Assembly (NCBI GenBank): GCA_910577405.1
Contig: CAJTMG010000005.1
Coordinates: 58,203-122,202, forward strand
DNA: 64,000 bases
Direction of reading: 5' to 3'
DNA from: an uncultured Oscillibacter sp.
GTDB lineage: Bacteria > Bacillota > Clostridia > Oscillospirales > Oscillospiraceae
The stretch's first letter is position 1. Every line of letters begins with the position of its first letter. The notes beneath the pieces were generated by a model, which was not told the DNA's origin, searched no databases, and worked only from the letters and a program-made list of their open reading frames with translations. Positions 34,424 through 43,496 of this stretch are shown here, in pieces. The translations under genes were made by a program, and so were the position numbers.

Positions 34424-35830
34424 ATGGACAAACTGGAGCGCCGGATAGACGAATGGATGGAGCGTCATCTGCCGGAGATGCTGACGCACATCAAGGAACT
34501 GATACGGATACCGAGCATAGCGAAGAACGCGCCAGGGACGGAACACCCATTTGGAGACGGCTGTGCGGACGCGCTGGACTACATTCTGAGTTTGGCGCAG
34601 ACCCTGGGGTTTTCCACGCGGAATTATGATTACTACGGTGGTTCCGCCAGACTGCCGGGGCGGACGGAACGGACCATCGGCTTTTTTGCGCACCTGGACA
34701 CCACGCCCGCAGGAGCCATGTGGACCTTTCAGCCCTTTGACCCCGTCGTGCGGGACGGCTATATCATCGGCCGGGGGGCGGAGGACAACAAGGGGGCGGC
34801 GGTGACCATCCTGTATATGCTGCGCTGTCTGCGGGACCTGGAGATTCTGCTGGATCACACGATTCTGGTGGTGTTTGGCTGCGGGAAGAAGTCGCGGATG
34901 GAGGACATGGACCATTTTCTGCTCTGCGAGCCGGCGCCGGATTTGTCCCTGATTGCCGACGCGAACTTCCCGGTTTGCACAGGCGAAAAGGGAAGCCTGA
35001 ATTTTGAACTGAGCTGTCCCTCCGGAGGCCGTCTGATCGATTTTCACGCGGGACTGGCGGAGAGCATGGTGCCCCATCAGGCGTTCGCGCTTCTCGACGG
35101 CGTGTCCTATGAGGAAGCGCGGAAGTGTCTGGAGCAGGATACCCGCTGTTCCATTGTTCCGGCAGGGCCGTATGTGAAGATTGCGGCGGGGGGCTTGGGA
35201 GGCCACGCGGCGTTTCCGGAGAAGACCCATTCGCCAATACCGGTACTGGCCAGCGTGCTTCTGGACAACGGTCTGGCGGACGGGGACTGCACCCATGCCC
35301 TGCGCTATCTGCGGGACGCCTACGAGACTTGCTATGGCGCGCCCTTTGACCTGGACGTGCGGGACGAGACCTATGGCTATACCACCCACGTCTGCGGCAT
35401 GGTGCGGATGCGGGGCGGCGTGCTGTACCAGACCGTAAACGTGCGCTACATCCCGCCGGTGGATGCGGAGACGGCGGAGCGGCTGACACGGCGTGCGGCG
35501 GAGCGGGCCGGGATGGTCTACCGGAAGCTGAGCAACACCCCGCCCAGGACCTTGGAGCCACAGATGCAGCCCATCGCCGCCATGTTGACCTCCATTTCCA
35601 ACCGGGTTACCGGACGGCATCTTCACGAGTACACCATGGGCGGGGGGACCTATGCCAAGAAGCTGCCCAACGCTCTGCCCTTCGGACCCAACCGCAGCGA
35701 TTTGCCCATGCCCTTCGGGGAGGGACGGGGCTATGGCCATCTGCCTGACGAGGTGATGCGTATTGAGAATCTGACGGACGGCCTGAAAGTCTATGTACTC
35801 AGCCTTATGCGCCTTGACCCGCTTGTGTAA
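34424..35830 (+). CDS. M20-family peptidase homologue lacking the catalytic Glu pair
   Basis: A 468-aa protein of the PepV-like M20 dipeptidase family. The fold's landmarks are present: HLDTTPAG (first metal His and the catalytic Asp), GAEDNKGAA (bridging Asp), an IADANFP strand (third metal ligand region) and a GHLPDE motif near the C-terminus. However, where relatives have a DEE triad, general-base Glu followed by zinc-ligand Glu before MEDMDHFL, this protein reads GKK at residues 154-156. It is therefore probably unable to hydrolyse peptides in the usual way and could be a binding or regulatory protein. The reading frame is otherwise complete, and it is first in an operon with an AraC regulator and an oxidoreductase. 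Confidence 0.83.
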   Translation: MDKLERRIDEWMERHLPEMLTHIKELIRIPSIAKNAPGTEHPFGDGCADALDYILSLAQTLGFSTRNYDYYGGSARLPGRTERTIGFFAHLDTTPAGAMWTFQPFDPVVRDGYIIGRGAEDNKGAAVTILYMLRCLRDLEILLDHTILVVFGCGKKSRMEDMDHFLLCEPAPDLSLIADANFPVCTGEKGSLNFELSCPSGGRLIDFHAGLAESMVPHQAFALLDGVSYEEARKCLEQDTRCSIVPAGPYVKIAAGGLGGHAAFPEKTHSPIPVLASVLLDNGLADGDCTHALRYLRDAYETCYGAPFDLDVRDETYGYTTHVCGMVRMRGGVLYQTVNVRYIPPVDAETAERLTRRAAERAGMVYRKLSNTPPRTLEPQMQPIAAMLTSISNRVTGRHLHEYTMGGGTYAKKLPNALPFGPNRSDLPMPFGEGRGYGHLPDEVMRIENLTDGLKVYVLSLMRLDPLV

Positions 35831-35860
35831 GGTCCGCAAACGCGCCGGAAGGAGGACGCT

Positions 35861-36700
35861 GTGAGCAAAATCAGGAAGCCGGAAGAGAATGAGAATGGGG
35901 CGTCCGGAATCCAGATTGCCAAGCTGGACCACGACTTTCAGCCCAACGCCTTCTCCGCCCATACCCACGGCGACGAATTGGAAATTGTCTATCTGCGTCA
36001 GGGCGTGGTCTCCATGGAGGTGGACGGCATACGCTTTGACGCACGCAGCGGCGCGGTGGTGGTCATCCCCGCCAATGCCCTCCACAGCGGCACTTACGCC
36101 GTCTCGGACCGCAGCGGCAAATTTGACCGTTACGCCCTCAAGCTCCGGCACGTCCAGAAGCCCGGCCTTTCTCCCGGGCGCCTGCTGGAGGATGGATACA
36201 GCCCTGTGGTGCAGCTGGACGCGTCCAATATCCTGACTGCCATGTTTCAGCTTCTGGAGCAGGAGCTGCTGGTCTGCGAGCCTGGCTGGGAAACAGTTTG
36301 CAGAGGTGTGCTGGACGCGCTGCTGACCCTGCTGGTACGGGGCGCGGCGCCTGTCTCCGAATTGGCCCAGCCGGAGGGGTCCGCTCTGGCCGCCGATATC
36401 CTGGCCTATCTGCATACCCGGTACTGCGAGAATATCAACCTCCAGTCCGTGGCCGACCATTTTTATATCAGCCATTACTACCTGTCCCATCTGATGAAAA
36501 AATACCTGGCCGTTCCCATGATGCAGTACGTCATTCATCTCCGGATCAGCGAGGCCCAGACCCTTCTGCTGGATACCAGTTATCCCATCCGGCAGATTGC
36601 GCAGATGGTAGGTTATCCGAATCCGAATTATTTTTCCAACGTCTTCCGGAAAATCACCGGTGTTTCGCCCAACGAGTACCGGAACCGCAGCCGGGAGTAA
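35861..36700 (+). CDS. AraC-family transcriptional regulator
   Basis: A 279-aa regulator starting at GTG with AAGGAGG 5 nt upstream. N-terminal cupin domain (FSAHTHGDELEIVYLRQG, residues about 31-48) and C-terminal double HTH: INLQSVADHFYISHYYLSHL and IRQIAQMVGYPNPNYFSNVF, ending GVSPNEYRN. Lies 30 nt after the M20 gene and 24 nt before an oxidoreductase gene, so it probably regulates this small operon in response to a small ligand. Confidence 0.9.
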   Translation: MSKIRKPEENENGASGIQIAKLDHDFQPNAFSAHTHGDELEIVYLRQGVVSMEVDGIRFDARSGAVVVIPANALHSGTYAVSDRSGKFDRYALKLRHVQKPGLSPGRLLEDGYSPVVQLDASNILTAMFQLLEQELLVCEPGWETVCRGVLDALLTLLVRGAAPVSELAQPEGSALAADILAYLHTRYCENINLQSVADHFYISHYYLSHLMKKYLAVPMMQYVIHLRISEAQTLLLDTSYPIRQIAQMVGYPNPNYFSNVFRKITGVSPNEYRNRSRE

Positions 36701-36724
36701 AGAACGGCAGAAGGGAGAATCTGT

Positions 36725-37729
36725 ATGAAGCAGCTTCGTATCGGCGTAATCGGCACAGGCAGGATGGGGCGGGCGCATCTGGAACGGCTCTGCACAGCGG
36801 CGACAGGCTGTCGGGTGACGGCGGTGTCCGCGTCCAGGCATGGGGAGGAAACCGCCGCCGCGTTTGGGGTGCCGCTGGTTCTTTCGCCGGAGGCTTTGAT
36901 CGACTCCCCGGAAACGGACGCGGTGCTGGTAACGTCGCCAGGGGAAAGCCACGCCGCTTATGTTCTGGCCTGCATTGAGAGGGGGAAGCCGGTATTCTGC
37001 GAAAAGCCTCTGGCCCCCGATTCCGCCGCCTGCCGGGAGATACTGGATGCCGAATGCGCCGCGGGCCGGAGGCTGGTACAGACGGGATTTATGCGCCGCT
37101 TTGACAGCCATCACGCCGAACTGCGGGAACTGCTTGCCAAGGGTGGACTGGGCCGCGCGCTGATGGTCCACGCCACCCATCGGAATCCCGACAACGCCGG
37201 TTTTACGGACGAACTGCAAATTATGGATGCCGCCATACACGCCCTGGACGCGCTGCCCTGGCTTTTGGGCGGGGACCGGATTACGGACTGCCTGGCTCTG
37301 CATGGGACCTCCGCCGCCTGTGTGGGAGAACGCCAGCGGGACCCCATGCTGCTCCTTTTCCGGACGGCTTCGGGGGTTTTGATGGACCTGGAGGTCTTCA
37401 GCCACTGCCGTTACGGTTACGATATCGCCTGTGAAATCGTCTGTGAGAAGGGGACCGCCGCGCTGCCTCCGTCGTCGTCTGTGGTGGTCCGGGAGTGCTC
37501 CGCGAGAAGGGTCCGGGAGTACGATATCTGGCACGAGCGATACCGGCACGCCTTTACCGCCGAGCTGCAATGCTTTGTCCGGAATGCCCGTCAAGGCGCT
37601 GCCGGAGGCCCTTCCGCCTGGGATGGCTATGCCGCCTGCGCCGTCGGGGAAGCCTGTCTCCGTTCGTTGGAATCCGGCATTTGGGAGACGGTGGACTATG
37701 GGGAACAGCCTGCTTTGTACGCCGAGTAA
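36725..37729 (+). CDS. Gfo/Idh/MocA-family oxidoreductase
   Basis: A 334-aa dehydrogenase with GVIGTGRMGRAHLERL (NAD site), CEKPLAPDS (catalytic Lys) and GFMRRFDSHH as in inositol dehydrogenases; IHALDALPWLLGGD carries the His/Asp pair. It shares the SAWDGYAAC ending with the gene at 23504-24457. Last gene of the M20-AraC operon. Substrate unknown. Confidence 0.85.
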   Translation: MKQLRIGVIGTGRMGRAHLERLCTAATGCRVTAVSASRHGEETAAAFGVPLVLSPEALIDSPETDAVLVTSPGESHAAYVLACIERGKPVFCEKPLAPDSAACREILDAECAAGRRLVQTGFMRRFDSHHAELRELLAKGGLGRALMVHATHRNPDNAGFTDELQIMDAAIHALDALPWLLGGDRITDCLALHGTSAACVGERQRDPMLLLFRTASGVLMDLEVFSHCRYGYDIACEIVCEKGTAALPPSSSVVVRECSARRVREYDIWHERYRHAFTAELQCFVRNARQGAAGGPSAWDGYAACAVGEACLRSLESGIWETVDYGEQPALYAE

Positions 37730-37748
37730 GCAGAAAAATACAAAAAAA

Positions 37749-37788
37749 GCCGTGGAGTTCTGCTGTCAACAGGACTCCGCGGCGTTTT
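37749..37788. terminator. Bidirectional terminator between convergent operons
   Basis: GCCGTGGAGT and ACTCCGCGGC stem with one G-U pair; a long T run follows on the minus strand and TTTTA on the plus strand. Confidence 0.8.
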
Positions 37789-37847
37789 ATGTTCAGGGTA
37801 CGAAAAAAGGGGTGATCTGCGGGAAACGAACGCGTTGCCGTCAGAGG

Positions 37848-39086
37848 TCAGGACATTTTGGAGACGGCGACGAAAACGTTGGAAATCTCGTACCAGCCCG
37901 CGAAATCCACGCTTCCGGTCTGGGGGAGATGGAAGATTTTCTGGAATTCCGTGACCGCCGAGCGGGTAGCGGGACCGAAAACGCCGTCCGCAGGGACTTT
38001 GGGGATGGCGGGGAAATTATCTGCGATACGGTTGAGCTGCTCCTGAATGGTCCGGACGGCTTCCCCCTCGCTGCCTTCGCTGAGGACCTCGCCGCCGTAG
38101 GACAGAGGGACGCCTTCCACCTTCTCGGCGCTCTTGAGGTAGATTTCCGAGCCGTAATATTTCCGCAGAATGTTCATGGTCTCCCAGCCCTGTTCCGCAA
38201 GCGCCTGGGAACCCCATTGACTCAGACCGCTGCACTGGGTCCGGCGTCCGTCGCAGTATTGGGTGAAGAGGGGCTGGGAGATGCCCTCCTTTGTGATGTA
38301 GGTTGTGAAGAGGTCGTCTACAATCACGCTGATTTCCTCGAAAATGGTCCGCCCGTGATTGTAGGACTGGTCAAAGGCAGTGGAGCTGGTAACAGTAAAA
38401 TTGTAGCCCTTGCCTCGGTACCACTCCGTATAGACCCGGTTCAGGGTAAAGGAAATGATGGCAAGAACGTTGGCTTTGATGGCCTCCGTGCGCCAGGTGG
38501 AATAGATTTCGCTGCACGCCACGTTTTTGATGTAGTCCTTGAAGGGTACCCAGTAATTTTGCGCGCTGACATCATCAGGCCGTCCGTCGTGAACCACGAT
38601 GAACTCCGGGATCACCGGCTCCGGAAGCACCACCAGCCCTTCCGGTTCCGGCAGAGGTTTTACCTCGTCCTCCGGCTGTTTTTCGCTGGGCGCTCCCCAG
38701 AGGGCGTGAGGGGGCAAAAGAATGTTCCGCACATTGAACCCTCCCGCGGTGGCGTCCGGCAGAGGGACCCGCTGGATGGCACGGCCTGAGGGAAGAAGCT
38801 CCACGCCGCCGAGATGAAGGGTCTGGAAGCCCCCGGCGGAAACGGTGACGTTATAGAGCGCGTAAGGACGCTGGTCCGCCGAGCCCTCCACCACGGACAG
38901 CTCCAGCGGCGGGGCGGGCAGCTCGACGAAAGGCGTCTGGCCCGAGGAATCGGTGTAGACCTCCTCCAGAACCGAACCGCTGGCCGGGTCCGAAATACGC
39001 ACGCGGGCTTCGGGGACGGGACTGGGGTTTTCTCCGGCGGTGACAAAAATCTGTAGACTGCCTTTGTCCAGATAGATTGGATTCAT
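37848..39086 (-). CDS. sleC: Spore cortex-lytic enzyme SleC
   Basis: A 412-aa protein that matches SleC of Clostridium as remembered: an N-terminal beta-rich pro-region (residues about 1-125), a SpoIID-like catalytic region containing PVIPEFIVVHDG, VPFKDYIKNVACSEIY, NRVYTEWYRGKGYNF and QYCDGRRTQCSGLSQWG, and a C-terminal peptidoglycan-binding domain (GSEGEAVRTIQEQLNRIA then DGVFGPATRSAV). It is stored as a zymogen in spores and, once cleaved by a Csp protease, degrades cortex peptidoglycan during germination. AAAGGAGG lies 10 nt before the ATG. Two Csp-like proteases are encoded divergently next to it. No sigma-G or sigma-E promoter could be confirmed in the 116-bp gap. Confidence 0.93.
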   Translation of the reverse strand: MNPIYLDKGSLQIFVTAGENPSPVPEARVRISDPASGSVLEEVYTDSSGQTPFVELPAPPLELSVVEGSADQRPYALYNVTVSAGGFQTLHLGGVELLPSGRAIQRVPLPDATAGGFNVRNILLPPHALWGAPSEKQPEDEVKPLPEPEGLVVLPEPVIPEFIVVHDGRPDDVSAQNYWVPFKDYIKNVACSEIYSTWRTEAIKANVLAIISFTLNRVYTEWYRGKGYNFTVTSSTAFDQSYNHGRTIFEEISVIVDDLFTTYITKEGISQPLFTQYCDGRRTQCSGLSQWGSQALAEQGWETMNILRKYYGSEIYLKSAEKVEGVPLSYGGEVLSEGSEGEAVRTIQEQLNRIADNFPAIPKVPADGVFGPATRSAVTEFQKIFHLPQTGSVDFAGWYEISNVFVAVSKMS

Positions 39087-39202
39087 AAGGGCGCGCCTCC
39101 TTTCCGTATACTATCCTATGGCTGCGCCGCGGAAACGTTCCAACAGGAGGCATTTTTCAGTTCGCAAAGCCCCGGACGTACAGCGGCGGAAGGGAGGACG
39201 GA

Positions 39203-40777
39203 ATGGAATATATTATTATGTATACGGGCGATATCCTGTCTCTTGGCTATCCCACGGAATTGCTGGACGCACAGTTTGCCATCATGGAACTGGGGGATCA
39301 GGACCCTAACGATCTTTTGCAGTATCCACAGATCACCAGTTTTGAACCGGCCCGGCAGCTGATCGGACTGAAAGCCCAGGGAAGCCGTTATATGGACTAT
39401 CGGAGCATGGAAGCGGCCTGCATTCCCCAGGTTCACCGCGTCTATGGTCTGACGGGGCAGGGTGTGCTGATCGGCTTTGTGGACTCCGGCCTGGACCTGA
39501 CGCATCCGGAGTTTCAGGGGCCGGACGGGACCAGCCGGATAGAAGCTCTCTGGGATATGGGTGCTCAGGGGAATCCGCCGGAGGGCTTTCTTCACGGGGC
39601 GTTTTATGCCAGGGAGGAAATTGCGGCGGGGCAGGCTCCCTTTGAGGACCGCAGCGGCCATGGAACCGCGGTTGCCGCCATAGCCGCCGGACAGAACGGA
39701 GTGGCGCCGGGAGCGTCCATCGCCATGGTGAAGCTGTCCAGCGCGCGGACCACGAACATTATGCGGGGAATCAAATTCCTTCTGGACCAGGCGGAAATCC
39801 GTAGGATGCCCTGCGTGGTGAACCTGAGCTACGGTACCAACTGGGGTTCTCACTGGGGACAGACGCTGTTCGAGCAGTATATAGACCAGTCGGCCCAGCG
39901 CGGGAGAAGCGTGATCGTCTGCGCCGCAGGCAATGAGGGGTCCGGAGCGCATCACTTCCAGGGGCGTCTGGAGGAAAACGGCGTGCTGGAAGCGGAATTC
40001 AATGTGTCCACCCGGCGGGAGAGGATCTATCTGTCGCTTTGGAAGAACTTTGTGGATGAGGTGGTTTTCGATCTGGTTCTGCCTAACGGACAGTCAACGG
40101 GCCCGCTGACGGAGGGAATGCGGCAGCTTCGCTTTGGTTCCATACGGGTTACGGTTTTTTACGGCGTGCCTACCCACAACAGCGTTTCTCAGGAGGTGCT
40201 GTTCTTTCTGGAGGCCCCCGCCGGCGGTCTGGACGGTCTCTGGAAACTCCGGGGACTGGGGAAGAAGATCGCCGATGGACGCATGAACGCCTGGCTGCCT
40301 ACGATCGAGGAAGTCACGGACCGCACGGCATTCTTACAGCCCGCGCCGGAATTGACCATCACCCTCCCGGCAACGGCGCTCTATCCCATTTCTGTAGGAG
40401 GCTTCCGGCCTGAGACAGAAACCATCAGCCCCTTTTCCGGCTGGGGGGCTTCCGACTGCGCCGGACGGATGCTTCTGGACCTGACGGCCCCGGCGGAGGG
40501 CGTTCGGAGCGCCAAGGCTGGGGGAGGCTACGATGCTTACAGCGGAACCAGCATGGCCGCGCCCTTCGTCTCCGGCTCGGCGGCGCTGATGATGGAATGG
40601 GGTATTATACAGGGGAATGACAAGTTTCTCTATAATCAGCAGGTCAAGGCGTTCCTCTGCAAAGGGGCCGAGAGAAGTCCCTTGCTGACGTATCCCAATC
40701 CGCAGTGGGGCTACGGGCGGCTGAACCTCTGCGCCTCCATGGATACGCTGGCGGGCCAGTTGGAAAGGGGGCTTTGA
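39203..40777 (+). CDS. Csp-type subtilisin-like germination protease
   Basis: A 524-aa S8 peptidase. An N-terminal prodomain of about 80 residues is followed by the subtilase domain. The catalytic triad is intact: Asp94 in VDSGLD, His153 in SGHGTA, Ser450 in SGTSMAAP; NLSYGT and CAAGNEG (oxyanion Asn) are present. The large insertion between His and Ser (a jelly-roll, about 240-380) is typical of CspA/B/C proteins, which activate SleC. ATG preceded by GGAGGACGG. It is followed after one base by a second csp-type gene. Confidence 0.88.
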   Translation: MEYIIMYTGDILSLGYPTELLDAQFAIMELGDQDPNDLLQYPQITSFEPARQLIGLKAQGSRYMDYRSMEAACIPQVHRVYGLTGQGVLIGFVDSGLDLTHPEFQGPDGTSRIEALWDMGAQGNPPEGFLHGAFYAREEIAAGQAPFEDRSGHGTAVAAIAAGQNGVAPGASIAMVKLSSARTTNIMRGIKFLLDQAEIRRMPCVVNLSYGTNWGSHWGQTLFEQYIDQSAQRGRSVIVCAAGNEGSGAHHFQGRLEENGVLEAEFNVSTRRERIYLSLWKNFVDEVVFDLVLPNGQSTGPLTEGMRQLRFGSIRVTVFYGVPTHNSVSQEVLFFLEAPAGGLDGLWKLRGLGKKIADGRMNAWLPTIEEVTDRTAFLQPAPELTITLPATALYPISVGGFRPETETISPFSGWGASDCAGRMLLDLTAPAEGVRSAKAGGGYDAYSGTSMAAPFVSGSAALMMEWGIIQGNDKFLYNQQVKAFLCKGAERSPLLTYPNPQWGYGRLNLCASMDTLAGQLERGL

Positions 40778-40778
40778 G

Positions 40779-42491
40779 ATGCGTCTGACGCCGGAAACAC
40801 TGGAATTCATTCACGCGCCGGACACGGTGGATTTTGTTACCCGGGCCACCGACGCATTTTTCGATTACGCTCACAGCTCCGATGACATTGTAATTGGCCA
40901 GATGCTCTCGGGGCGCTATGTTCTGGGCTACGTCAAGGAGGAGAATTTTCACAAGCTGGAGGAAGCCCTGGGCGCGGCCTTTGTCAGCTCGGTCTCGGTG
41001 GTGCTGGGCCTGCTGGACCGTCCGGCTCTGGAAGCGGCGGGGGTTTCTCAGGTTCATCGCCAGCCCTACCTGAATCTGAAAGGCCGCGGGGTACTGCTGG
41101 GCTTTCTGGATACCGGCATTGACTACACCCAGGATGTTTTCCGTTACGAGGATGGCACCAGCAAGATTCGGTACATCTACGACCAGACCGCCGAAGGCTC
41201 CCCGCCTGATGGTTTTCTCTTGGGCCGGGAGTACAGCAAGGCGGACATAGACGCGGCTCTGGCGTCGGAGGACCCTTATGCCCTGGTTCCGGAACGGGAC
41301 GAGAACGGCCACGGTACCTTCATGGCCTCCGTCGCCGCCGGGAAGGAGACGGAGGACTTTTCCGGGGCGGCGCCGGATGCGGAGATTATTGCCGTAAAAC
41401 TGAAGAAAGCCCGGCCATTTTACCGGGAGAAATACTGCGTGCCAAAGGAGCAGGAGGATGCTTATGAGTCCAGCGCGGTGATGCTGGGGGTAGAGTATAT
41501 TCTGCAAAAGGCTCGGGAGCTGGGCCGTCCGGTGGCCATCTGCATCGGGCTGGGGACCAATGCCGGGAGTCACGACGGCGTGGGGGTCTTTGAGGAATAC
41601 CTGGGCGGCGTGTCCATACAGAAGGGGGTTTGTCTATGCGCCGCGGCGGGAAATGAGGCGGAGGCCCGGCATCATACCGGCGGCGTGCTGGAGCCGGGGG
41701 AGAAGCCGGGGCAGATTGATCTGAAAGTGGGGGATGCCGCTGGGGATGTTTACCTGGCCATCTGGAATACGGTGGCGGACCGGCTGTCTATTTCTGTGCG
41801 TTCGCCTACGGGAGAGCTGGTGGGACGCGTGCCAGCCCGTCCCGGTTCTGCTCCCGCGGCGGACGTAAAGCTGGTGCTGGAAACGGCGCGGGTGCAGATT
41901 GAGTATCATTTCCCTGTGGAGGGCAGCGGGGGACAGCTTTCGATTATCCGTATCCTGAACGCCACGCCGGGGGTATGGGGCATTCAGCTTCATGGGGACG
42001 TGCTGCTGAACGGGCAGTATCAGGCATGGCTTCCCATCACGGGCTTTGTGCCGCCGGATGTGGAATTTTTGTCCGCCGTGCCGGATGGGACCATCACCAG
42101 CCCCGCGTCCGCTGTAGGGGTTATTTGCTGCGGGGCCTACGACAGCGCGGGGAAGAGCCTCTATGCCAAAAGCTCCCGGGGGCCCGCCTGGGATGGACGG
42201 ATTCTTCCGGACCTGGTCGCGCCCGGGGTAGGCATCCGGGGGATCTATCCTCACGGCCCCGGCCTGATGAGCGGAACCAGTGCGGCGGCGGCAGTGGTGG
42301 CGGGAATCTGCGCGCTGCTGCTGCAATGGGGCGTCCGGGACGGAAATGACCCGGCAATGGGCACCTATCAGATTCGGGCCTACCTGATACGGGGATGCCT
42401 GCGGCGGCCGGATATGACATACCCGAACAATCAATGGGGCTATGGCGCGGTACAGCTGATGCAGAGCTTTCATCTGATGCGGGAGCTGTGA
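40779..42491 (+). CDS. Second Csp-type subtilisin-like protease
   Basis: A 570-aa S8 peptidase, starting one base after the previous stop codon. Prodomain about 100 residues. Triad: Asp111 (LDTGID), His178 (NGHGTF), Ser501 (SGTSAAAA); CAAAGNEAEAR carries the oxyanion Asn. The same jelly-roll insertion separates His and Ser. Both paralogues have intact triads, so neither looks like the CspC-type pseudoprotease that senses bile salts in C. difficile. Role: activation of SleC during germination. Confidence 0.88.
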   Translation: MRLTPETLEFIHAPDTVDFVTRATDAFFDYAHSSDDIVIGQMLSGRYVLGYVKEENFHKLEEALGAAFVSSVSVVLGLLDRPALEAAGVSQVHRQPYLNLKGRGVLLGFLDTGIDYTQDVFRYEDGTSKIRYIYDQTAEGSPPDGFLLGREYSKADIDAALASEDPYALVPERDENGHGTFMASVAAGKETEDFSGAAPDAEIIAVKLKKARPFYREKYCVPKEQEDAYESSAVMLGVEYILQKARELGRPVAICIGLGTNAGSHDGVGVFEEYLGGVSIQKGVCLCAAAGNEAEARHHTGGVLEPGEKPGQIDLKVGDAAGDVYLAIWNTVADRLSISVRSPTGELVGRVPARPGSAPAADVKLVLETARVQIEYHFPVEGSGGQLSIIRILNATPGVWGIQLHGDVLLNGQYQAWLPITGFVPPDVEFLSAVPDGTITSPASAVGVICCGAYDSAGKSLYAKSSRGPAWDGRILPDLVAPGVGIRGIYPHGPGLMSGTSAAAAVVAGICALLLQWGVRDGNDPAMGTYQIRAYLIRGCLRRPDMTYPNNQWGYGAVQLMQSFHLMREL

Positions 42492-42524
42492 TTCCGGCTG
42501 GTCTTTCGCGGCGTCAGAACAGCA

Positions 42525-42563
42525 AAAAGGACCTGAACGTAATTTTTGCGTCCAGGTCCTTTT
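42525..42563. terminator. Bidirectional terminator
   Basis: AAAAGGACCTG and CAGGTCCTTTT form a perfect 11-bp stem between the convergent csp and HAD genes. Confidence 0.85.
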
Positions 42564-42578
42564 ATCATCCTCATGAAA

Positions 42579-43415
42579 TCACCCGCAGAGCCCCATCCGG
42601 TGAAGCGCCAGGGCAACGCCGTTGTGCTCCACATCCTCGCAGATCAGATCGGCCAGGGCTTTCAGCTCGTCGCAGGCATTGCCCATCGCCACGCCTACGC
42701 CGGCCCGTTCCAGCATTGCCGCGTCGTTCATGCTGTCGCCAAAGGCTATCGCGTCCCCGACGTTTGCGCCAAAGTGACGGCAGACCAGCTCAATGCCCTG
42801 CCCCTTGTCGACCTCTTTGGGGATAATCTCGCCATTATAGCAGCTCAGATCCTTGCGGAAGGAATGAACCACAAAGGTAAAGCGGTCCCCAAGAATTTCC
42901 TGCGCTTGATAAATGGCGTCCATGGTCCGTCCGGTAAAGCAGAGCTTGTAGGCCCCGTTTTTCGGATAGCGTTCATATTTTTGGATGGCAAGACCGGTCT
43001 CCATTTCCTTCTGCATTCGAATCAGCTCCGAATTCTGGGGGTCCAGGGAGGCGGTCCGCAGCAGCTCCTCCATTTGCAGGTCAGTGTATATGCCCTCCGG
43101 GGTTTCGATACGGCAGAAGACGCCGCAGTTATGGAAGACCTCCAGGCACTCCTGCACCAGGGCTTCGGGAAGGAGATGGTCGAACAGCACCTGACCGCCG
43201 ACGGACACATAGGCCCCCGCGCTGGCAATCACGCCGTCAAAGCCAATGTCCAGAATGTCCTGGCTGATAATAGGCAGATTGCGGCCGGTACACAGGAAAG
43301 CCAGATGTCCCATAGCGCGGGCCTGCCGGATTGCCTGACGGACCGGCGGCGCGGGAGTGGACATCGCGGAGGTCAGGGTTCCGTCAATATCCAGAAAAAT
43401 GAGCTTTTTATCCAT
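42579..43415 (-). CDS. Cof-type HAD-IIB phosphatase
   Basis: A 278-aa phosphatase. FLDIDGTLTSA holds the nucleophile and acid Asp; CTGRN is motif II; IPKEVDKGQGIE carries the motif III Lys; AFGDSMNDAAML is motif IV. The cap between motifs II and III makes it subclass IIB. I prefer the ATG at 43415 (AAAGG ten bases upstream) to a GTG three codons earlier. Substrates of this family are sugar phosphates, nucleotides or FMN; none can be chosen here. Confidence 0.88.
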   Translation of the reverse strand: MDKKLIFLDIDGTLTSAMSTPAPPVRQAIRQARAMGHLAFLCTGRNLPIISQDILDIGFDGVIASAGAYVSVGGQVLFDHLLPEALVQECLEVFHNCGVFCRIETPEGIYTDLQMEELLRTASLDPQNSELIRMQKEMETGLAIQKYERYPKNGAYKLCFTGRTMDAIYQAQEILGDRFTFVVHSFRKDLSCYNGEIIPKEVDKGQGIELVCRHFGANVGDAIAFGDSMNDAAMLERAGVGVAMGNACDELKALADLICEDVEHNGVALALHRMGLCG

Positions 43416-43496
43416 AAATTTCACGCCTTTTCTTTCTGAAATGTTCCCTTCTGCATCGCTTTTCTGTGTTCTCGGAAACCCTGCCGTCCAAAACTG

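Noticed and set aside
34379..37594. Minus-strand open frame of 1071 codons
   Set aside because: It lies exactly opposite three well-supported genes, has no ribosome binding site or recognisable domain, and reflects codon bias of GC-rich genes.
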